A stretch of 64,000 nucleotides of DNA from Palleronia aestuarii (GTDB taxonomy: Bacteria; Pseudomonadota; Alphaproteobacteria; Rhodobacterales; Rhodobacteraceae), in assembly GCF_003253995.1 (NCBI RefSeq), contig NZ_QKZL01000008.1, positions 62,001-126,000 of the forward strand, given 5' to 3'. Both the position numbers and the translations under genes were made by a program. This document shows positions 1 through 9,911 of the stretch, one piece after another; the first letter of the stretch is position 1, and each line of letters starts with the position of its first letter. The notes beneath the pieces were generated by a model, which saw nothing but the letters and a program-made list of their open reading frames with translations, was not told the DNA's origin and made no database searches.

Positions 1-539
1 GTTTCGGTATTGACGACGATCTCCTCGTCCTGACCGACGAAGGGCGGGACCATCACCTTCACGCCGTTCTCGAGGATCGCGGGCTTGAAGCTGTTGGCCG
101 CGGTCTGACCTTTCACCACCGGCTCCGTCTCCGCGATCTTGCAGACCACCTTCTGCGGCAGCGTCGCGTTCAGCGCCTCGGCCTCGTAATACTCGATCTG
201 GATCGTCATTCCGTCCTGCAGGAACGGCCGGCGTTCGCCGAGGATCTCCGCGGGCAGCTCGATCTGTTCATAGGTCTCGCTGTCCATGAAGGTCAGCATG
301 CCGTCGGATTCGAACAGGAATTGCTGGTCCTTCTGCTCGAGCCGGACGCGCTCGACCTTGTCCGCGGACCGGAAGCGTTCGTTCAGCTTGGAGCCGTTGC
401 GGAGGTTGCGCAGTTCGACCTGCGCGAACGCACCGCCCTTGCCGGGCTTCACGTGGTCGACCTTCACCGCGGCCCAGAGGCCGTTATTGTGCTCCAGCAC
501 GTTGCCGGGCCGGATCTCGTTACCATTAATCTTGGGCAT
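1..539 (-). CDS. efp: Elongation factor P (C-terminus cut by window edge)
   Basis: EF-P binds the ribosome between the P and E sites and relieves stalling at consecutive prolines. The visible protein starts [18 protein letters not shown], has the KOW-like N-terminal domain with the loop VKPGKGGAF carrying Lys34 (the residue modified in bacteria that lysylate EF-P), and continues through two OB-fold domains to [10 protein letters not shown]. About 179 codons are present. The family is usually about 187 residues, so only the last few residues lie outside the window. It is transcribed leftward, divergently from the small gene at 759. The modification enzymes are not in this window. Confidence 0.96.
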   Translation of the reverse strand, partial: MPKINGNEIRPGNVLEHNNGLWAAVKVDHVKPGKGGAFAQVELRNLRNGSKLNERFRSADKVERVRLEQKDQQFLFESDGMLTFMDSETYEQIELPAEILGERRPFLQDGMTIQIEYYEAEALNATLPQKVVCKIAETEPVVKGQTAANSFKPAILENGVKVMVPPFVGQDEEIVVNTE

Positions 540-584
540 GCGCGGGCCAAACCTTGCAAATTGGTTGATGAGCGGATTTCGGAC

Positions 585-613
585 CCTATATCCCTCCCTT
601 GCAAGCCGCGCAA
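585..613 (-). promoter_or_regulatory. efp: Putative sigma-70-type promoter for efp
   Basis: On the minus strand TTGCGC (608-613) is followed after 17 bases by TATAGG (585-590), about 45 bases upstream of the efp start. Spacing and hexamers fit an alphaproteobacterial housekeeping promoter. This is a by-eye match only. Confidence 0.4.
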
Positions 614-758
614 CACGGCCCGCAACCTATGGATCCACGACTTGGAGCTATGCATCTTCCGCAAGGGTGCCATTCCGAAACAGGGACCCTGCGCTGGATC
701 AAAGCGTCCATAAGGGGCGCCACGCTAACCAAGACAAGAATAAGAGCAAGGAAGACGA

Positions 759-1082
759 ATGTCCGACTTCGTTGATGGAACCGCTTTCAATCACGAGCAA
801 GGCAACCGGGCGCGCAAGCTGTTTGCCGCCGTGGTCCTCGCCGCGCTCGATGATGCCATCGCGGACGACAAGAAATACGGCAATGGTCCCGAGCAAATTG
901 CGCGGTGGGCGCGGTCGCGCGATGGGCGCGAAGTGCTGAGCTGCGCCGGAATCGACCCGAACGAGCGGGTCGTGACCGGGCTGATGGAATTTGTCTCGAA
1001 GGGTATCCGCACCTCCGTCGCGCTGAGCCGCGAGGAGAGCGAACGCCGCCACGCCGCGCAGGCCGAGGCCGAGGCCGCCTGA
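759..1082 (+). CDS. Small conserved protein, DUF6280-like
   Basis: A 107-residue soluble protein with no signal peptide or membrane segment. It is rich in Ala, Arg and Asp and has a helical core (RARKLFAAVVLAALDDAI, then GPEQIARWARSRDGREVL). An AAGGAAG ribosome site lies 5 bases before the ATG. From memory it resembles the short DUF6280 family found mainly in Rhodobacterales, whose function is unknown; I could not search to confirm this. It stands alone between efp (divergent) and cobQ and is closed by a strong hairpin terminator, so it is probably a single-gene transcript. Confidence 0.8.
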   Translation: MSDFVDGTAFNHEQGNRARKLFAAVVLAALDDAIADDKKYGNGPEQIARWARSRDGREVLSCAGIDPNERVVTGLMEFVSKGIRTSVALSREESERRHAAQAEAEAA

Positions 1083-1100
1083 TCCCGACCGGTATGCTTC

Positions 1101-1139
1101 CGACGACGCCGTGGGCTCCGCCTGCGGCGTCGTCGTTTT
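1101..1139 (+). terminator. Rho-independent terminator after the DUF6280-like gene
   Basis: A perfect 11-bp inverted repeat (CGACGACGCCG at 1101-1111 and CGGCGTCGTCG at 1125-1135) with a 13-base loop is followed at once by TTTT (1136-1139). It starts 18 bases after the stop codon and separates this gene from cobQ. Confidence 0.85.
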
Positions 1140-1193
1140 CTACCCCGGGCCTTTGCCCCGGATGACACGACGCGTTTGGGGGCCGCCGCGACA

Positions 1194-2657
1194 TTGACCC
1201 GTGCCGTGATGATCCAGGGGGCAGGCTCCAACGTCGGCAAGTCCATGCTGGTCGCGGGTATCGCCCGGGCCTGCCTCCGCCGCGGCCTTTCGGTCGCGCC
1301 GTTCAAGCCGCAGAACATGTCGAACAATGCCGCTGTCACCGAGGATGGCGGTGAGATCGGACGTGCGCAGGCGCTCCAGGCTCGCGCCGCGGGACGTGCG
1401 CCGCTGACGGACATGAACCCCGTGCTTTTGAAGCCCGAGAGCGACGAGGGCGCGCAGGTCATCGTGCAGGGCGCGCGGATGGGCACGTTGCGCGCCCGCG
1501 ATTACGGCACTCAGAAGGCCACCCTCCTGCCTCGCGTCGTCGAGAGCTTCCACCGCCTTTCCCGCACCGCCGATCTCATCCTCGTCGAGGGCGCGGGAAG
1601 TCCAGCAGAGATCAACCTGCGCGTTGGCGATATCGCGAACATGGGCTTCGCGGAGGCCCTCGACATCCCCGTGATCCTCGTGGGCGACATCGACCGCGGC
1701 GGGGTCATCGCGCAATGCGTCGGGACGCATGCCGTGCTGCCGGCCGATGACCGGGACCGCATTCGGGGTTTCGCGATCAACAAGTTCCGTGGCGATCCGG
1801 CGCTCTTCGCCGCGGGAATGGACGCGATCGCCGTGCGGACCGGATGGTGCGCGCTGGGGCTCGTGCCGTGGTTCGAGGATGCCTGGCGCCTGCCGGCCGA
1901 GGACATCCTCGATCTGTCCGCTCCCGCCCGCCGGGAGGGGATTCGGATCGCGGTGCCGAAACTCGGGCGGATCGCAAATTTCGACGATCTCGATCCGCTT
2001 TCCGCCGAACCCGGCGTGGCGCTCGACATCGTGACGGAGGGTCGCCCGTTGCCCGGCGACGCCGATCTCATCCTCCTGCCGGGCTCAAAATCGACGATCG
2101 CCGATCTGGCGAGGTTTCGTGCCCAGGGCTGGGACATCGATCTCGCCGCGCATGTCCGTCGCGGCGGCCATGTCTTGGGGATCTGCGGTGGCTACCAGAT
2201 GCTCGGGAAGGAAATCGTCGACGCGGACGGCGTCGAAGGCCCTCCGGGGCGCGTGCCGGGCCTCGGGCATCTCGACGTGGTCACCCATATGCGACCGGCA
2301 AAGCGGCTTGCCCTGACACACACGCGTCACCTCGGGACCGATCTGCCGGTTGCGGGATACGAAATTCACATGGGCGAAACATCGGGGCCCGATTGCGAGC
2401 GGCCATGGCTCGGCATCGCAGGACGACCCGAAGGCGCGAGTTCGACGTCGGGGCGCATCGCCGGGTGCTATCTCCACGGGCTTTTCTCGGGTGATGAGTT
2501 CCGCCACTGGTACCTAGGCCAGCTCGGAGATATGGGACCGGCCGCACTCTATGAGGAGAGCGTGGAGCGGACGCTCGATGATCTGGCGGACCACCTCGAG
2601 GCCCATTTCGATCTCGACATGCTTCTCGAGATTGCCGCGCCTATTCGCTGTCCCTGA
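1194..2657 (+). CDS. cobQ: Cobyric acid synthase (glutamine-hydrolysing)
   Basis: Amidates the b, d, e and g side chains of adenosylcobyrinic acid a,c-diamide during cobalamin synthesis, using glutamine and ATP. The N-terminal dethiobiotin-synthetase-like ATPase domain has the P-loop GAGSNVGKS (residues 9-17) and the FKPQNMSNN motif. The C-terminal class I amidotransferase domain has the nucleophile in LGICGGYQM (Cys331) and a His in CYLHGLF (His428). The frame is open back to a TTG at 1176. I prefer the TTG at 1194 because it gives the family N-terminus (MTRAVMIQG) and sits about 11 bases after a GGGGG, but the start is not secure. Its 3' end overlaps the converging gene at 2641 by 17 bases. 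No cobalamin riboswitch is visible upstream. Other cobalamin genes in the window are cobT and cobS (52252-54082). Confidence 0.95.
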   Translation: MTRAVMIQGAGSNVGKSMLVAGIARACLRRGLSVAPFKPQNMSNNAAVTEDGGEIGRAQALQARAAGRAPLTDMNPVLLKPESDEGAQVIVQGARMGTLRARDYGTQKATLLPRVVESFHRLSRTADLILVEGAGSPAEINLRVGDIANMGFAEALDIPVILVGDIDRGGVIAQCVGTHAVLPADDRDRIRGFAINKFRGDPALFAAGMDAIAVRTGWCALGLVPWFEDAWRLPAEDILDLSAPARREGIRIAVPKLGRIANFDDLDPLSAEPGVALDIVTEGRPLPGDADLILLPGSKSTIADLARFRAQGWDIDLAAHVRRGGHVLGICGGYQMLGKEIVDADGVEGPPGRVPGLGHLDVVTHMRPAKRLALTHTRHLGTDLPVAGYEIHMGETSGPDCERPWLGIAGRPEGASSTSGRIAGCYLHGLFSGDEFRHWYLGQLGDMGPAALYEESVERTLDDLADHLEAHFDLDMLLEIAAPIRCP

Positions 2658-3108
2658 AAGCGAGGCTGCGCCGGACTTCGCGCTGAACCATCTGACGCAG
2701 ATTACGCGTCAGACGTTCGCCCATGATACCGCGCAATTCCTGCCGGACGATGTCCGCGATCATTTGCTCAAGGGCGGGATCCTCTTCGCGGCGCAGCGGC
2801 GCGGTCCCGGATTCTCCCGCGCTCGTCGGGGATACTGTCACGGGATACGCAACGTGGGAAGGTTCACTCGTCACATTGTCCTGCGGTGCGGCGTCGATAG
2901 CCGCCTGCAGTCGCGCGACACGATCATCCAGCGAAGGGACGCCATTCTTCGAGGGCATGAGGCGAAGCGGTCCGGCTTCCGTGGCGCGAGTGGCTTCGAT
3001 CCGATTGTCGGGCTCGAGTCGCAGGGGGGTCGCACCACCCGACATGGCCGCTCCGCCACCGGATGCGTCAGGCCGCGCTCCGTTTTCCTCTTTGTCGGAT
3101 CCGGACAT
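2641..3108 (-). CDS. Small protein with conserved C-terminal helix, downstream of tolC
   Basis: About 155 residues. The first two thirds are low-complexity and probably disordered (Gly/Ala/Pro/Glu rich). The last 45 residues form a likely amphipathic helix, with [12 protein letters not shown] followed by [13 protein letters not shown]. In other alphaproteobacteria the slot after pcm-tolC often holds a DUF2497/PopZ-like gene, also a disordered protein with a C-terminal helical self-assembly region. The similarity here is positional and architectural, not proven. The ATG at 3108 is preferred over one at 3123 because GGGGGA lies 7 bases before it. It sits closely behind tolC and overlaps the end of cobQ. 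Confidence 0.7.
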   Translation of the reverse strand: MSGSDKEENGARPDASGGGAAMSGGATPLRLEPDNRIEATRATEAGPLRLMPSKNGVPSLDDRVARLQAAIDAAPQDNVTSEPSHVAYPVTVSPTSAGESGTAPLRREEDPALEQMIADIVRQELRGIMGERLTRNLRQMVQREVRRSLAFRDSE

Positions 3109-3134
3109 GCCGAAATCCCCCATTCACGCGCCGA

Positions 3135-4556
3135 TCAGTTCTTGCCGAGCGCGCGGAGAAGCGAGTCCATCTTTTCCCCGCGCGGGCTGACCTTGCGGGA
3201 CGGCGCGTTACGGACGGCGTTGTAATAGACGGACGGGTCGTAGGTGACGATCCCGAGGTTCAGATGCTCGACCGTCATCAGCCCCATCGCCACAAGGAGC
3301 TGGAACGACGCCAGGACTTCCGACGTCTGGGCGGAGATGAGATTGGCCCGTGCGTCGGAGAGGTTCTGTTCCGCGTCGAGCACGTCGAGCGTGGTCCGCG
3401 CGCCGAGCGTCGCCTCCTCCTGAAGGCCGCGGAACGCGACCTGCGCCGCACGAACCTCGAGTTGGCTCGCATCGATCCTCGCGCGCGACACCGCGAGCTG
3501 TGCCCAGGCCTGCGCGACCTGGAGGAGGACGTCGTCGACGGTGATGTGAAGATCGGCGCGGGTCTCGTCGCGGTTGGCAATGGCCTGACGGTAGATCGAG
3601 GTGATCTCGCCGCCGCGATAGATCGGACCCGACATCTCGAGACCGATCGACCCGGTTTCCTCGAAATCCTGCCCGATCGTGAAGGAGGATCGGGCCCGAA
3701 TCGTCGGCTTCACGGCCCGTTCCGCACGCTCCACGTTCAGCTCCGCGACGGTGATGGAGCGCATGTCCCGGCGGATCGTGGGATGGGTCTGCCGGGCGAT
3801 CGCCTGAGCCGCCTCGAGCGTGGCGGCCGTCTGCGGCAGGGCGCTCGTCGGAGCGAGGTTTCCGGGCGGCTGGCCGACCGCCTCGACGTACTGGGCGCGG
3901 GCGAGATCGAGATCGCCCTGCGACGTGGCGAGCAGCGAACGCGCGGAGGCGAGCGCAGCCTCGGCGACCGCGACATCGGTGCGCGTGACTTCGCCCACCT
4001 CGAACCGATCCCGCGCCGCCTGCAATTCACGGCTCAGAAGCTGAAGGTTGCTCTGTCTCAGTTCGACGAAGGCCTGTGCGTCGAGGACCCCGAGATAAGC
4101 CTGCGCCGCATCCCAGAGGATCTGCTGCTCCACCGCGGTCAGCGCTTCCCGGGTCACGAGAACGAGTTCTCTAGCGGCATCGACAGCGAGCGCGGTCTGC
4201 CGGCCGTCCCAGAGCAGCAGGTCGGCCGAGATCGAGAAGGAGGCGGAATTGAAGCTGTCGTCGCTGTTCCTCTGGCCCGGGATCAGGGGCGAGATACTTT
4301 CGGAAGTGCCGTCGTTCGGGAACTGGTACTGGCGCGCGGCGCTTGCGGTGTAGGAGATGATCGGCCTAAGCGTCGCGATGGCCTGTGCCACGTCCTCGTC
4401 GGCCGCGCGGAGCACCGCGCGGTTCTTCTCCAGAAGACCGCTGTGGCGATAGGCAAGGATCAGGGCGTCGGTCAGGGTTTCCGCCCTGGAGGGCAAAGCC
4501 GGCAAACAGAGAAGGCCGGTCAGGGCGAGGGCGCCGAAACGCCGCAGGATCGTCAT
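3135..4556 (-). CDS. tolC: TolC-family outer membrane efflux/secretion channel
   Basis: A 473-residue outer membrane factor, the exit duct for type I secretion and RND or MFS efflux pumps. A signal peptide covers roughly residues 1-24 (hydrophobic core ALALTGLLCLPAL, then SRAE). Two OEP repeats follow, with long helical stretches such as ELQAARDRFEVGEVTRTDVAVAEAAL and ARTTLDVLDAEQNLSDARANL, the family hallmark. The ATG at 4556 overlaps the pcm stop in ATGA, which fixes the start even though the frame is open further upstream. No pump or adaptor gene is adjacent, so TolC here is probably shared by several transporters. Confidence 0.93.
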   Translation of the reverse strand: MTILRRFGALALTGLLCLPALPSRAETLTDALILAYRHSGLLEKNRAVLRAADEDVAQAIATLRPIISYTASAARQYQFPNDGTSESISPLIPGQRNSDDSFNSASFSISADLLLWDGRQTALAVDAARELVLVTREALTAVEQQILWDAAQAYLGVLDAQAFVELRQSNLQLLSRELQAARDRFEVGEVTRTDVAVAEAALASARSLLATSQGDLDLARAQYVEAVGQPPGNLAPTSALPQTAATLEAAQAIARQTHPTIRRDMRSITVAELNVERAERAVKPTIRARSSFTIGQDFEETGSIGLEMSGPIYRGGEITSIYRQAIANRDETRADLHITVDDVLLQVAQAWAQLAVSRARIDASQLEVRAAQVAFRGLQEEATLGARTTLDVLDAEQNLSDARANLISAQTSEVLASFQLLVAMGLMTVEHLNLGIVTYDPSVYYNAVRNAPSRKVSPRGEKMDSLLRALGKN

Positions 4557-5206
4557 AGGGAGAACTCCCGCTTGCCCGCAAAGCCGGGAAGGACCGGCGC
4601 GCTGGCGTTGAAGGCATAGCGCCAGTTGATCCGACCGTCGATCTTGATGCCAAGCCGGCAGACGCCGAGCGCGCGTTCCATGAAAATGCAAGCGACGCGT
4701 CCGCCTTCGGCGAGCTGATCGGCGAGCGCGGACGGGAACACGTCGACCGCGCCCTCGATGGCGATGACGTCATAGGGGCCGTATTTCGCGAGACCGTCCT
4801 CGAGCGGTCCGCGATGGATCGCGACATTGTCGATCCCCGCTTCCGAAAGAGCGGCTTCCGCCTCGCTCGCCATCATCTCGTCGGGCTCCACCGCAACGAC
4901 CGCTTCGGCGAGGTAGGCCAGGACGGCGGCGGAATAGCCCATGCCGGGGCCGAGATCGAGGACCAGGTCCGTGGGCGAGACGTCGAGCGCGTCGAGCATC
5001 TTCGCCATGGTCCGGGGTTCGAGGATCACCCGATCCCGCGCGAGAGGGAGGTTCTCGCCGAGATAGGCAGCCTCCTTCAACCGCAACGGCACGAACAATT
5101 CGCGCTTGATACGCGACATCGCATCGATGACGGGAAATTTCGTGACATCGGATGGACGTACCTGGGTATCGACCATCATCCTGCGTCGCAGCGCGTAATC
5201 GGCCAT
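4553..5206 (-). CDS. pcm: Protein-L-isoaspartate O-methyltransferase family
   Basis: A 217-residue SAM-dependent methyltransferase expected to methylate L-isoaspartyl residues in aged proteins and start their repair. The SAM-binding motif I is LDLGPGMGY (residues 83-91), with an acidic loop VAVEPDE about 20 residues later. The N-terminal MMVDTQVRPSDVT and ENLPLARDR segments are typical of the alphaproteobacterial branch, whose activity as a true repair enzyme is less well tested than that of E. coli Pcm. First gene of a leftward operon, coupled to tolC by ATGA. The start at 5206 is the ATG of the conserved MADYALRRRMMV sequence. Confidence 0.9.
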   Translation of the reverse strand: MADYALRRRMMVDTQVRPSDVTKFPVIDAMSRIKRELFVPLRLKEAAYLGENLPLARDRVILEPRTMAKMLDALDVSPTDLVLDLGPGMGYSAAVLAYLAEAVVAVEPDEMMASEAEAALSEAGIDNVAIHRGPLEDGLAKYGPYDVIAIEGAVDVFPSALADQLAEGGRVACIFMERALGVCRLGIKIDGRINWRYAFNASAPVLPGFAGKREFSL

Positions 5207-5408
5207 CGAACACCCCGCTCCTATCTTTCGGGCTCGTCCCCCGATTGCCACAGTAGGTCCGGGTCGGCAACGGCAGATGCGGTTTGCGGTCCACCGCGTG
5301 GCGAAGCGACGACACCCGACGGGGGAAGCCGCAATCCACCATCCCGGTCGCCCCGCCCCTTGCGGTCGGAATTGCGCCGACATAGAACCACGCCACCACA
5401 GGGCTTTC

Positions 5409-5482
5409 GGCGAGTTGGCGGAGTGGTTACGCAGCGGATTGCAAATCCGTGTACACCGGTTCGATTCCGGTACTCGCCTCCA
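5409..5482 (+). tRNA. tRNA-Cys (GCA)
   Basis: A 74-base cloverleaf with encoded CCA. The acceptor stem is GGCGAGT pairing with ACTCGCC, the anticodon arm is GGATT-GCA-AATCC, and the T arm carries GGTTCGATTCC. The anticodon GCA reads UGC and UGU. It lies between pcm (divergent) and tkt. Confidence 0.97.
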
Positions 5483-5627
5483 CCCCTGACCTCACGACAT
5501 GTTCATGCCCTTATGCGGGCGGCGGCATCGTCCGAATGGTCGACGGCCCCGGCTTCCGCACGTCGCGAGGTCCGCTTCTTCGACAGTGCCAGCGGAGTGA
5601 CCACCGCGAGAACGGGCGTGGTGCCGC

Positions 5628-5655
5628 TTGAACTCGCACCACCGCCTGCTATCAC
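5628..5655 (+). promoter_or_regulatory. tkt: Putative promoter for tkt
   Basis: TTGAAC (5628-5633), 16 bases, then TATCAC (5650-5655), ending 33 bases before the GTG start. The 145 bases between the tRNA and this promoter show no gene and no clear terminator. Confidence 0.35.
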
Positions 5656-5688
5656 CGGTCTGTCTATCGGCTCAATGGAGGATCGTTC

Positions 5689-7704
5689 GTGGATATCGCC
5701 AACATCATGGCCCGGAACACCGATCACTGGTCCCGTGCGGCCGCAATCCGGATGCTCGCGATGGACGGCGTCGCGGCGGCGAATTCCGGGCATACGGGAA
5801 TGCCGATGGGGATGGCCGACGTCGCTACGGTGCTTTTCTCGAAGCATCTCAAGTTCGACGCGAGCCACCCCGACTGGGCCGATCGCGACCGGTTCGTCCT
5901 CTCGGCGGGCCACGGCTCGATGCTGCTCTACGCGCTGCTCTATCTGACGGGATACGAGGACATGACGCTGGAGCAGGTGCGCGATTTCCGCCAGCTCGGC
6001 GCGATCACCGCGGGTCATCCCGAATACGGTCACGCCAAGGGCGTGGAGACGACGACCGGCCCGCTCGGACAGGGTCTGGGCTCGGCCGTCGGCATGGCGA
6101 TCGCGGAGGAATCGCTCCGCGCCCGGTTCGGCTCCAAGATCGTCGATCACCGGACCTGGACCTTCGCGGGGGACGGATGCCTGATGGAGGGTGTTAGCCA
6201 GGAGGTCATCGCACTGGCCGGCCACCTCCGCCTCGGCCACCTGACCGTGTTCTGGGACAACAACGACATCACGATCGACGGCAAGGTCAGCATCGCGGAC
6301 AGCACCGACCAGGTTAAGCGGTTCGAGGCGTCGGGCTGGCATGTGCAGAGCTGCGACGGCCATGATCCGGACGCGATCGACGCCGCGATCGAAGCAGCCA
6401 AGTCCGATCCCCGCCCGTCGATGATCGCGTGCAAGACCCATATCGCGCTCGGAAGCTCCGCGCAGGACACGGCGAAGGGGCACGGGGCGCTCACTGACGC
6501 CAAGCTCATCTCCGACACGCGCGAGGTCTATGGCTGGGAACATGCGCCGTTCGACATCCCGTCGCAGATCAAGTGCTGGTGGGAGGAAGTCGGACAGCGC
6601 GGCAACCAGGCCCGCCGCGACTGGGAAGAGCGGGTGGAGGCACTCGGCACGGGGAAGCGAAAGCTCTTCGACCGCGTGATGCGGAGCGAGACGCCGGGCA
6701 AGCTCGCCTCCACGCTGCGTGCCCTGAAGAAGCAGATCTCGGAGAGCCAGCCGAAGGTCGCGACGCGGAAATCGTCCGAGATGGTGCTCGAGGTCATCAA
6801 CCCGATCATGCCCGAAATGCTGGGCGGGTCCGCCGACCTCACGGGTTCGAACAACACGCTCACCCCCGATCTCGGCGTCTTCTCCGCCGAGAACCGGAAG
6901 GGCCGCTATATCCATTACGGGATCCGCGAGCACGGCATGGCCGCGGCGATGAACGGTCTCGCCGTCCATGGCGGCGTGCGGCCCTATGGCGGCACGTTCA
7001 TGTGCTTTGCCGATTACGCGCGCGGGGCCATGCGTCTTTCCGCGCTGATGGGGGCGCCCGCGATCTATGTCATGACGCATGACAGCATCGGCCTCGGCGA
7101 GGACGGCCCGACGCACCAGCCGGTGGAGCATCTGGCCATGCTGCGCGCGACGCCGAACCTGCAGGTCTTCCGACCCGCCGACACGGTCGAGACGATCGAG
7201 GCGTGGGAACTGGCGCTTACCGCTACCGACAGGCCTTCGGTGCTCGCCCTGAGCCGGCAGGGCCTGCCCGCGATGCGGCTGGAGCACAAGTCGAAGAACC
7301 TCTCGGCGCAGGGTGCCTACGTGCTGCGGGAGGCCGACGGCAAGCGGCAGGCGGTGCTCATGGCGACCGGTTCAGAGGTTTCGATCGCCGTCACCGCGCG
7401 AGATATCCTGCAGGCGGAGGGGATCGGCACGCGTGTCGTCTCGATGCCCTGCTGGGAGCTCTTCGAGGCACAGGACGAGGCCTATCGCCGGCGGGTCCTG
7501 CCCGCGGGTGCGGTCCGCGTCGGGATCGAGGCGGCCTCTCGTTTCGGCTGGGATCGCTGGCTGCTCGGCGAACGCGGCCGGGAGGCGAAGGCGGGCTTCG
7601 TGGGCATGGAGGGCTTCGGCGCCTCCGCCCCGGCCGAGGAACTTTACGCGCATTTCGGGATCACCGCGGAAGCGGTGGCCGAGAAAGTGAAGGCGCTGCT
7701 CTAG
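5689..7704 (+). CDS. tkt: Transketolase
   Basis: A 671-residue thiamine-diphosphate enzyme moving two-carbon ketol units between sugar phosphates in the non-oxidative pentose-phosphate pathway (and the Calvin cycle where present). Seen: the N-terminal HTGMPMGMA and GHGSMLLYA motifs, the ThDP/Mg motif [12 protein letters not shown] at about residues 161-172, the Pyr domain with [13 protein letters not shown], and a C-terminal transketolase domain. Length is normal for the family. GTG at 5689 is chosen because GGAGGA ends 6 bases before it; an in-frame ATG at 5707 would lose this site. It sits opposite the zwf-pgl-pgi operon, so the two transcripts together cover hexose-phosphate entry and the pentose-phosphate rearrangements. 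Confidence 0.96.
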   Translation: MDIANIMARNTDHWSRAAAIRMLAMDGVAAANSGHTGMPMGMADVATVLFSKHLKFDASHPDWADRDRFVLSAGHGSMLLYALLYLTGYEDMTLEQVRDFRQLGAITAGHPEYGHAKGVETTTGPLGQGLGSAVGMAIAEESLRARFGSKIVDHRTWTFAGDGCLMEGVSQEVIALAGHLRLGHLTVFWDNNDITIDGKVSIADSTDQVKRFEASGWHVQSCDGHDPDAIDAAIEAAKSDPRPSMIACKTHIALGSSAQDTAKGHGALTDAKLISDTREVYGWEHAPFDIPSQIKCWWEEVGQRGNQARRDWEERVEALGTGKRKLFDRVMRSETPGKLASTLRALKKQISESQPKVATRKSSEMVLEVINPIMPEMLGGSADLTGSNNTLTPDLGVFSAENRKGRYIHYGIREHGMAAAMNGLAVHGGVRPYGGTFMCFADYARGAMRLSALMGAPAIYVMTHDSIGLGEDGPTHQPVEHLAMLRATPNLQVFRPADTVETIEAWELALTATDRPSVLALSRQGLPAMRLEHKSKNLSAQGAYVLREADGKRQAVLMATGSEVSIAVTARDILQAEGIGTRVVSMPCWELFEAQDEAYRRRVLPAGAVRVGIEAASRFGWDRWLLGERGREAKAGFVGMEGFGASAPAEELYAHFGITAEAVAEKVKALL

Positions 7705-7718
7705 ACGGATCCTCTTGC

Positions 7719-7763
7719 GCCCCGCGTGGATAGGCATTCAATCGCCTGGGTTCCGCGCGGGGC
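7719..7763. repeat. Inverted repeat between tkt and the VOC gene
   Basis: GCCCCGCG (7719-7726) and CGCGGGGC (7756-7763) form a perfect 8-bp stem with a 29-base loop, just after the tkt stop and between converging genes. There is no T-run, so a role in termination is only a guess. Confidence 0.3.
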
Positions 7764-7879
7764 TGTTCGCTGCGTAGCGCCGATGGCGGCATCATGGGAA
7801 GCGGCTGCTCGACGGCAACAGATCGCGTCCTGCGGCAGGGCGTCTCGATCCGTAACCCGACACTTTTGGCGTTCGACGA

Positions 7880-8311
7880 TCAGGCGCCGAACGTGACGTG
7901 ACCTTCGCCGTCGATCGGCCAGGCGGGGTTCCACGCGATCTCCCAGGCATGGCCGTCGGGATCGGCGACGTAGCCGCGAAACCCGCCATGGGGCGGTGCA
8001 TCGGCGGGACGCAGGAGCCGTCCGCCCGCCTTCAGAAGCCGCTCCATGAGGGGGACGACCTCGTTCTCGGTCGCGACGTTGTGGGCCATGGCGACACCGC
8101 CAGGTCCGCTCCCGACCTCGAGATTGGCATCCTCCTCGAAATCGGGCAGGCGGTAGAGCCCGAGGACGAACCCGTTCATCTGGTAGAAGATGATGCCCGG
8201 CGCCTCGAAGACGGGGACCCAGCCGAAGCCGTCCGCATAGAAGTCGCGCGACCGCGATGGATCGACTACTGCAAGGGTCAGGGCCGCCATCTGCTGCCCC
8301 GCCGCCATCAT
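7880..8311 (-). CDS. VOC-superfamily (glyoxalase/bleomycin-resistance fold) protein
   Basis: 143 residues with two beta-alpha-beta-beta-beta units: [20 protein letters not shown] near the start and a second unit ending in [16 protein letters not shown], where the family metal-ligand Glu is present. The first usual metal ligand (a His in the opening strand) is not seen, since the strand reads LTLAVVD, so metal binding is uncertain. Its ATG overlaps the pgi stop (ATGA), making it the last gene of the zwf-pgl-pgi operon. Substrate unknown. The linkage suggests handling of a sugar- or triose-phosphate by-product, but that is inference. Confidence 0.85.
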   Translation of the reverse strand: MMAAGQQMAALTLAVVDPSRSRDFYADGFGWVPVFEAPGIIFYQMNGFVLGLYRLPDFEEDANLEVGSGPGGVAMAHNVATENEVVPLMERLLKAGGRLLRPADAPPHGGFRGYVADPDGHAWEIAWNPAWPIDGEGHVTFGA

Positions 8312-9906
8312 TCCCGATGTGCTCGCAGCCAGGAGACGAGGGTAAGGGTCGACGCGTCCTTGTCCTCAGCATCCTCCTCCCCCGTCACGACGGGTTCGAG
8401 CGCCTTGGCAAGCTCCTTGCCAAGCTCGACGCCCCATTGATCGAAGGAATTGATGCCGAGGCAGACGCCCTCCACGAAGACCCGGTGTTCGTAGAGCGCC
8501 ACGATCTGGCCCAGGACTTCCGGCGTAAGCTTGGGATAGAGGAGCATCGTCGAAGGCCGGTTGCCGGGAAAGACGCGGTGGCGCGCCTGCCGCTCGAGCT
8601 CCGCGCCGTCGAACTTCGCGCCGAGAAGGCCCTTGGCCTCCTCGAAACTGCGTCCGCGCATCAGGGCCTCCGCCTGGGCAAGGCAATTGGCGATGAGGAG
8701 CGCGTGCTGGTGGCGCAGATCCTCCTCGTGCCCTTCGGCGCCCACCATGAACTCGCAAGGGATCACCCGCGTCCCCTGGTGGATAAGCTGGTAGAAGGCA
8801 TGCTGCCCGTTCGTCCCGGGCTCGCCCCAGACGACCGGGCCGGACGGAACGGGGAGCGTGGTCCCGTCCATCGCCACGCGCTTGCCGTTCGATTCCATCT
8901 CGAGTTGCTGAAGATAGGCCGGAAGCCGGGCCAACCGCTGTTCGTAGGGCAGAACGGCGCGGGTGGCATGTCCGCAACCCTGGTTGTGCCAGAGCCCGAC
9001 GAGCGCCAGCATCACCGGCATGTTCTCGAGCGGCTCGGCGGACCGGAAATGACGGTCCATCGCCTCCGCGCCCCGCAAGAAGGCGCGGAACGCCTCCGGC
9101 CCTATGGCGATCATCAACGACAGCCCGATCGGCCCCCACATCGAATAGCGTCCGCCGACCCAGTCGGCGAAACCGAAGACGCGATCCTCGGGGATGCCGA
9201 ACTCTGCGGTCTTGGCTTTCGCGGTCGAGAGCGCGGCGAACTGCTCTCCCGGGGCATGGACGACCTCGGCCATCCAGGCCTTCGCCGTTGCCGCGTTCGT
9301 CATCGTCTCGATCGTGGTGAAGGTCTTGGAGGCGACGATGACCAGCGTCGTCTCCGGGTCGAGCGGCCGCAGGATGTCGGCCACATGCGCCGCATCGACG
9401 TTGGAAACGAAATGGCAGCGTGGTCCGTCGTGGTAGGGCGCGAGCGCCTGCACCGCCATGGCGGGCCCGAGATCGGAGCCGCCGATGCCTATGTTGACGA
9501 CATCGGTGATCCGCCCGCCCTGCCCCGCGGCGCTGCCGTCGCGCACCGCCGTCGCGAAGGCCTCCATCAACGAGAGCGTTTCGAGCACTTCGGGCATGAC
9601 GTCGACGCCACCCACCTCTACCGGATCGCCCGAGAGATTGCGCAGCGCCGTGTGAAGAACGGCACGTCCCTCTGTCTCGTTGATGGGCTTTCCCGTGAAC
9701 ATGGCATCACGCCGCGCCGGAAGATCGGCGGCCTCGCAGATCCCGAGAAGGATCTCGCGCGCTTCGGCATCGAGCGTCGTCTTGGAATAGTCGAAGCGCA
9801 GACCGCAGGCCTCGACGGCGAAGTCCCGCACGCGATCCGCATATAGGAGATCCGCGATGCGCAGGCCTTCCGATGCCTCCGCCCTGGCCTTCAATGCATC
9901 CCACAT
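8308..9906 (-). CDS. pgi: Glucose-6-phosphate isomerase
   Basis: A 532-residue SIS-fold enzyme interconverting glucose-6-phosphate and fructose-6-phosphate. Both PGI signatures are present: [20 protein letters not shown] mid-protein and [17 protein letters not shown] near the end. [11 protein letters not shown] and [13 protein letters not shown] line the phosphate site. The frame opens at a GTG (9915) that overlaps the pgl stop, but the ATG at 9906 has AAGGAG 8 bases upstream and gives the natural N-terminus ([11 protein letters not shown]), so I use it. It is followed by the VOC gene through a 4-base overlap. Confidence 0.96.
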   Translation of the reverse strand: MWDALKARAEASEGLRIADLLYADRVRDFAVEACGLRFDYSKTTLDAEAREILLGICEAADLPARRDAMFTGKPINETEGRAVLHTALRNLSGDPVEVGGVDVMPEVLETLSLMEAFATAVRDGSAAGQGGRITDVVNIGIGGSDLGPAMAVQALAPYHDGPRCHFVSNVDAAHVADILRPLDPETTLVIVASKTFTTIETMTNAATAKAWMAEVVHAPGEQFAALSTAKAKTAEFGIPEDRVFGFADWVGGRYSMWGPIGLSLMIAIGPEAFRAFLRGAEAMDRHFRSAEPLENMPVMLALVGLWHNQGCGHATRAVLPYEQRLARLPAYLQQLEMESNGKRVAMDGTTLPVPSGPVVWGEPGTNGQHAFYQLIHQGTRVIPCEFMVGAEGHEEDLRHQHALLIANCLAQAEALMRGRSFEEAKGLLGAKFDGAELERQARHRVFPGNRPSTMLLYPKLTPEVLGQIVALYEHRVFVEGVCLGINSFDQWGVELGKELAKALEPVVTGEEDAEDKDASTLTLVSWLRAHRE

Positions 9907-9911
9907 CACCT

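Noticed and set aside
1083-1193. Cobalamin riboswitch upstream of cobQ
   Set aside because: Only about 50 bases remain after the terminator, too short for the element.
5503-7287. A 594-codon minus-strand frame opposite tkt
   Set aside because: Shadow of the transketolase gene; no start site and no recognisable family.
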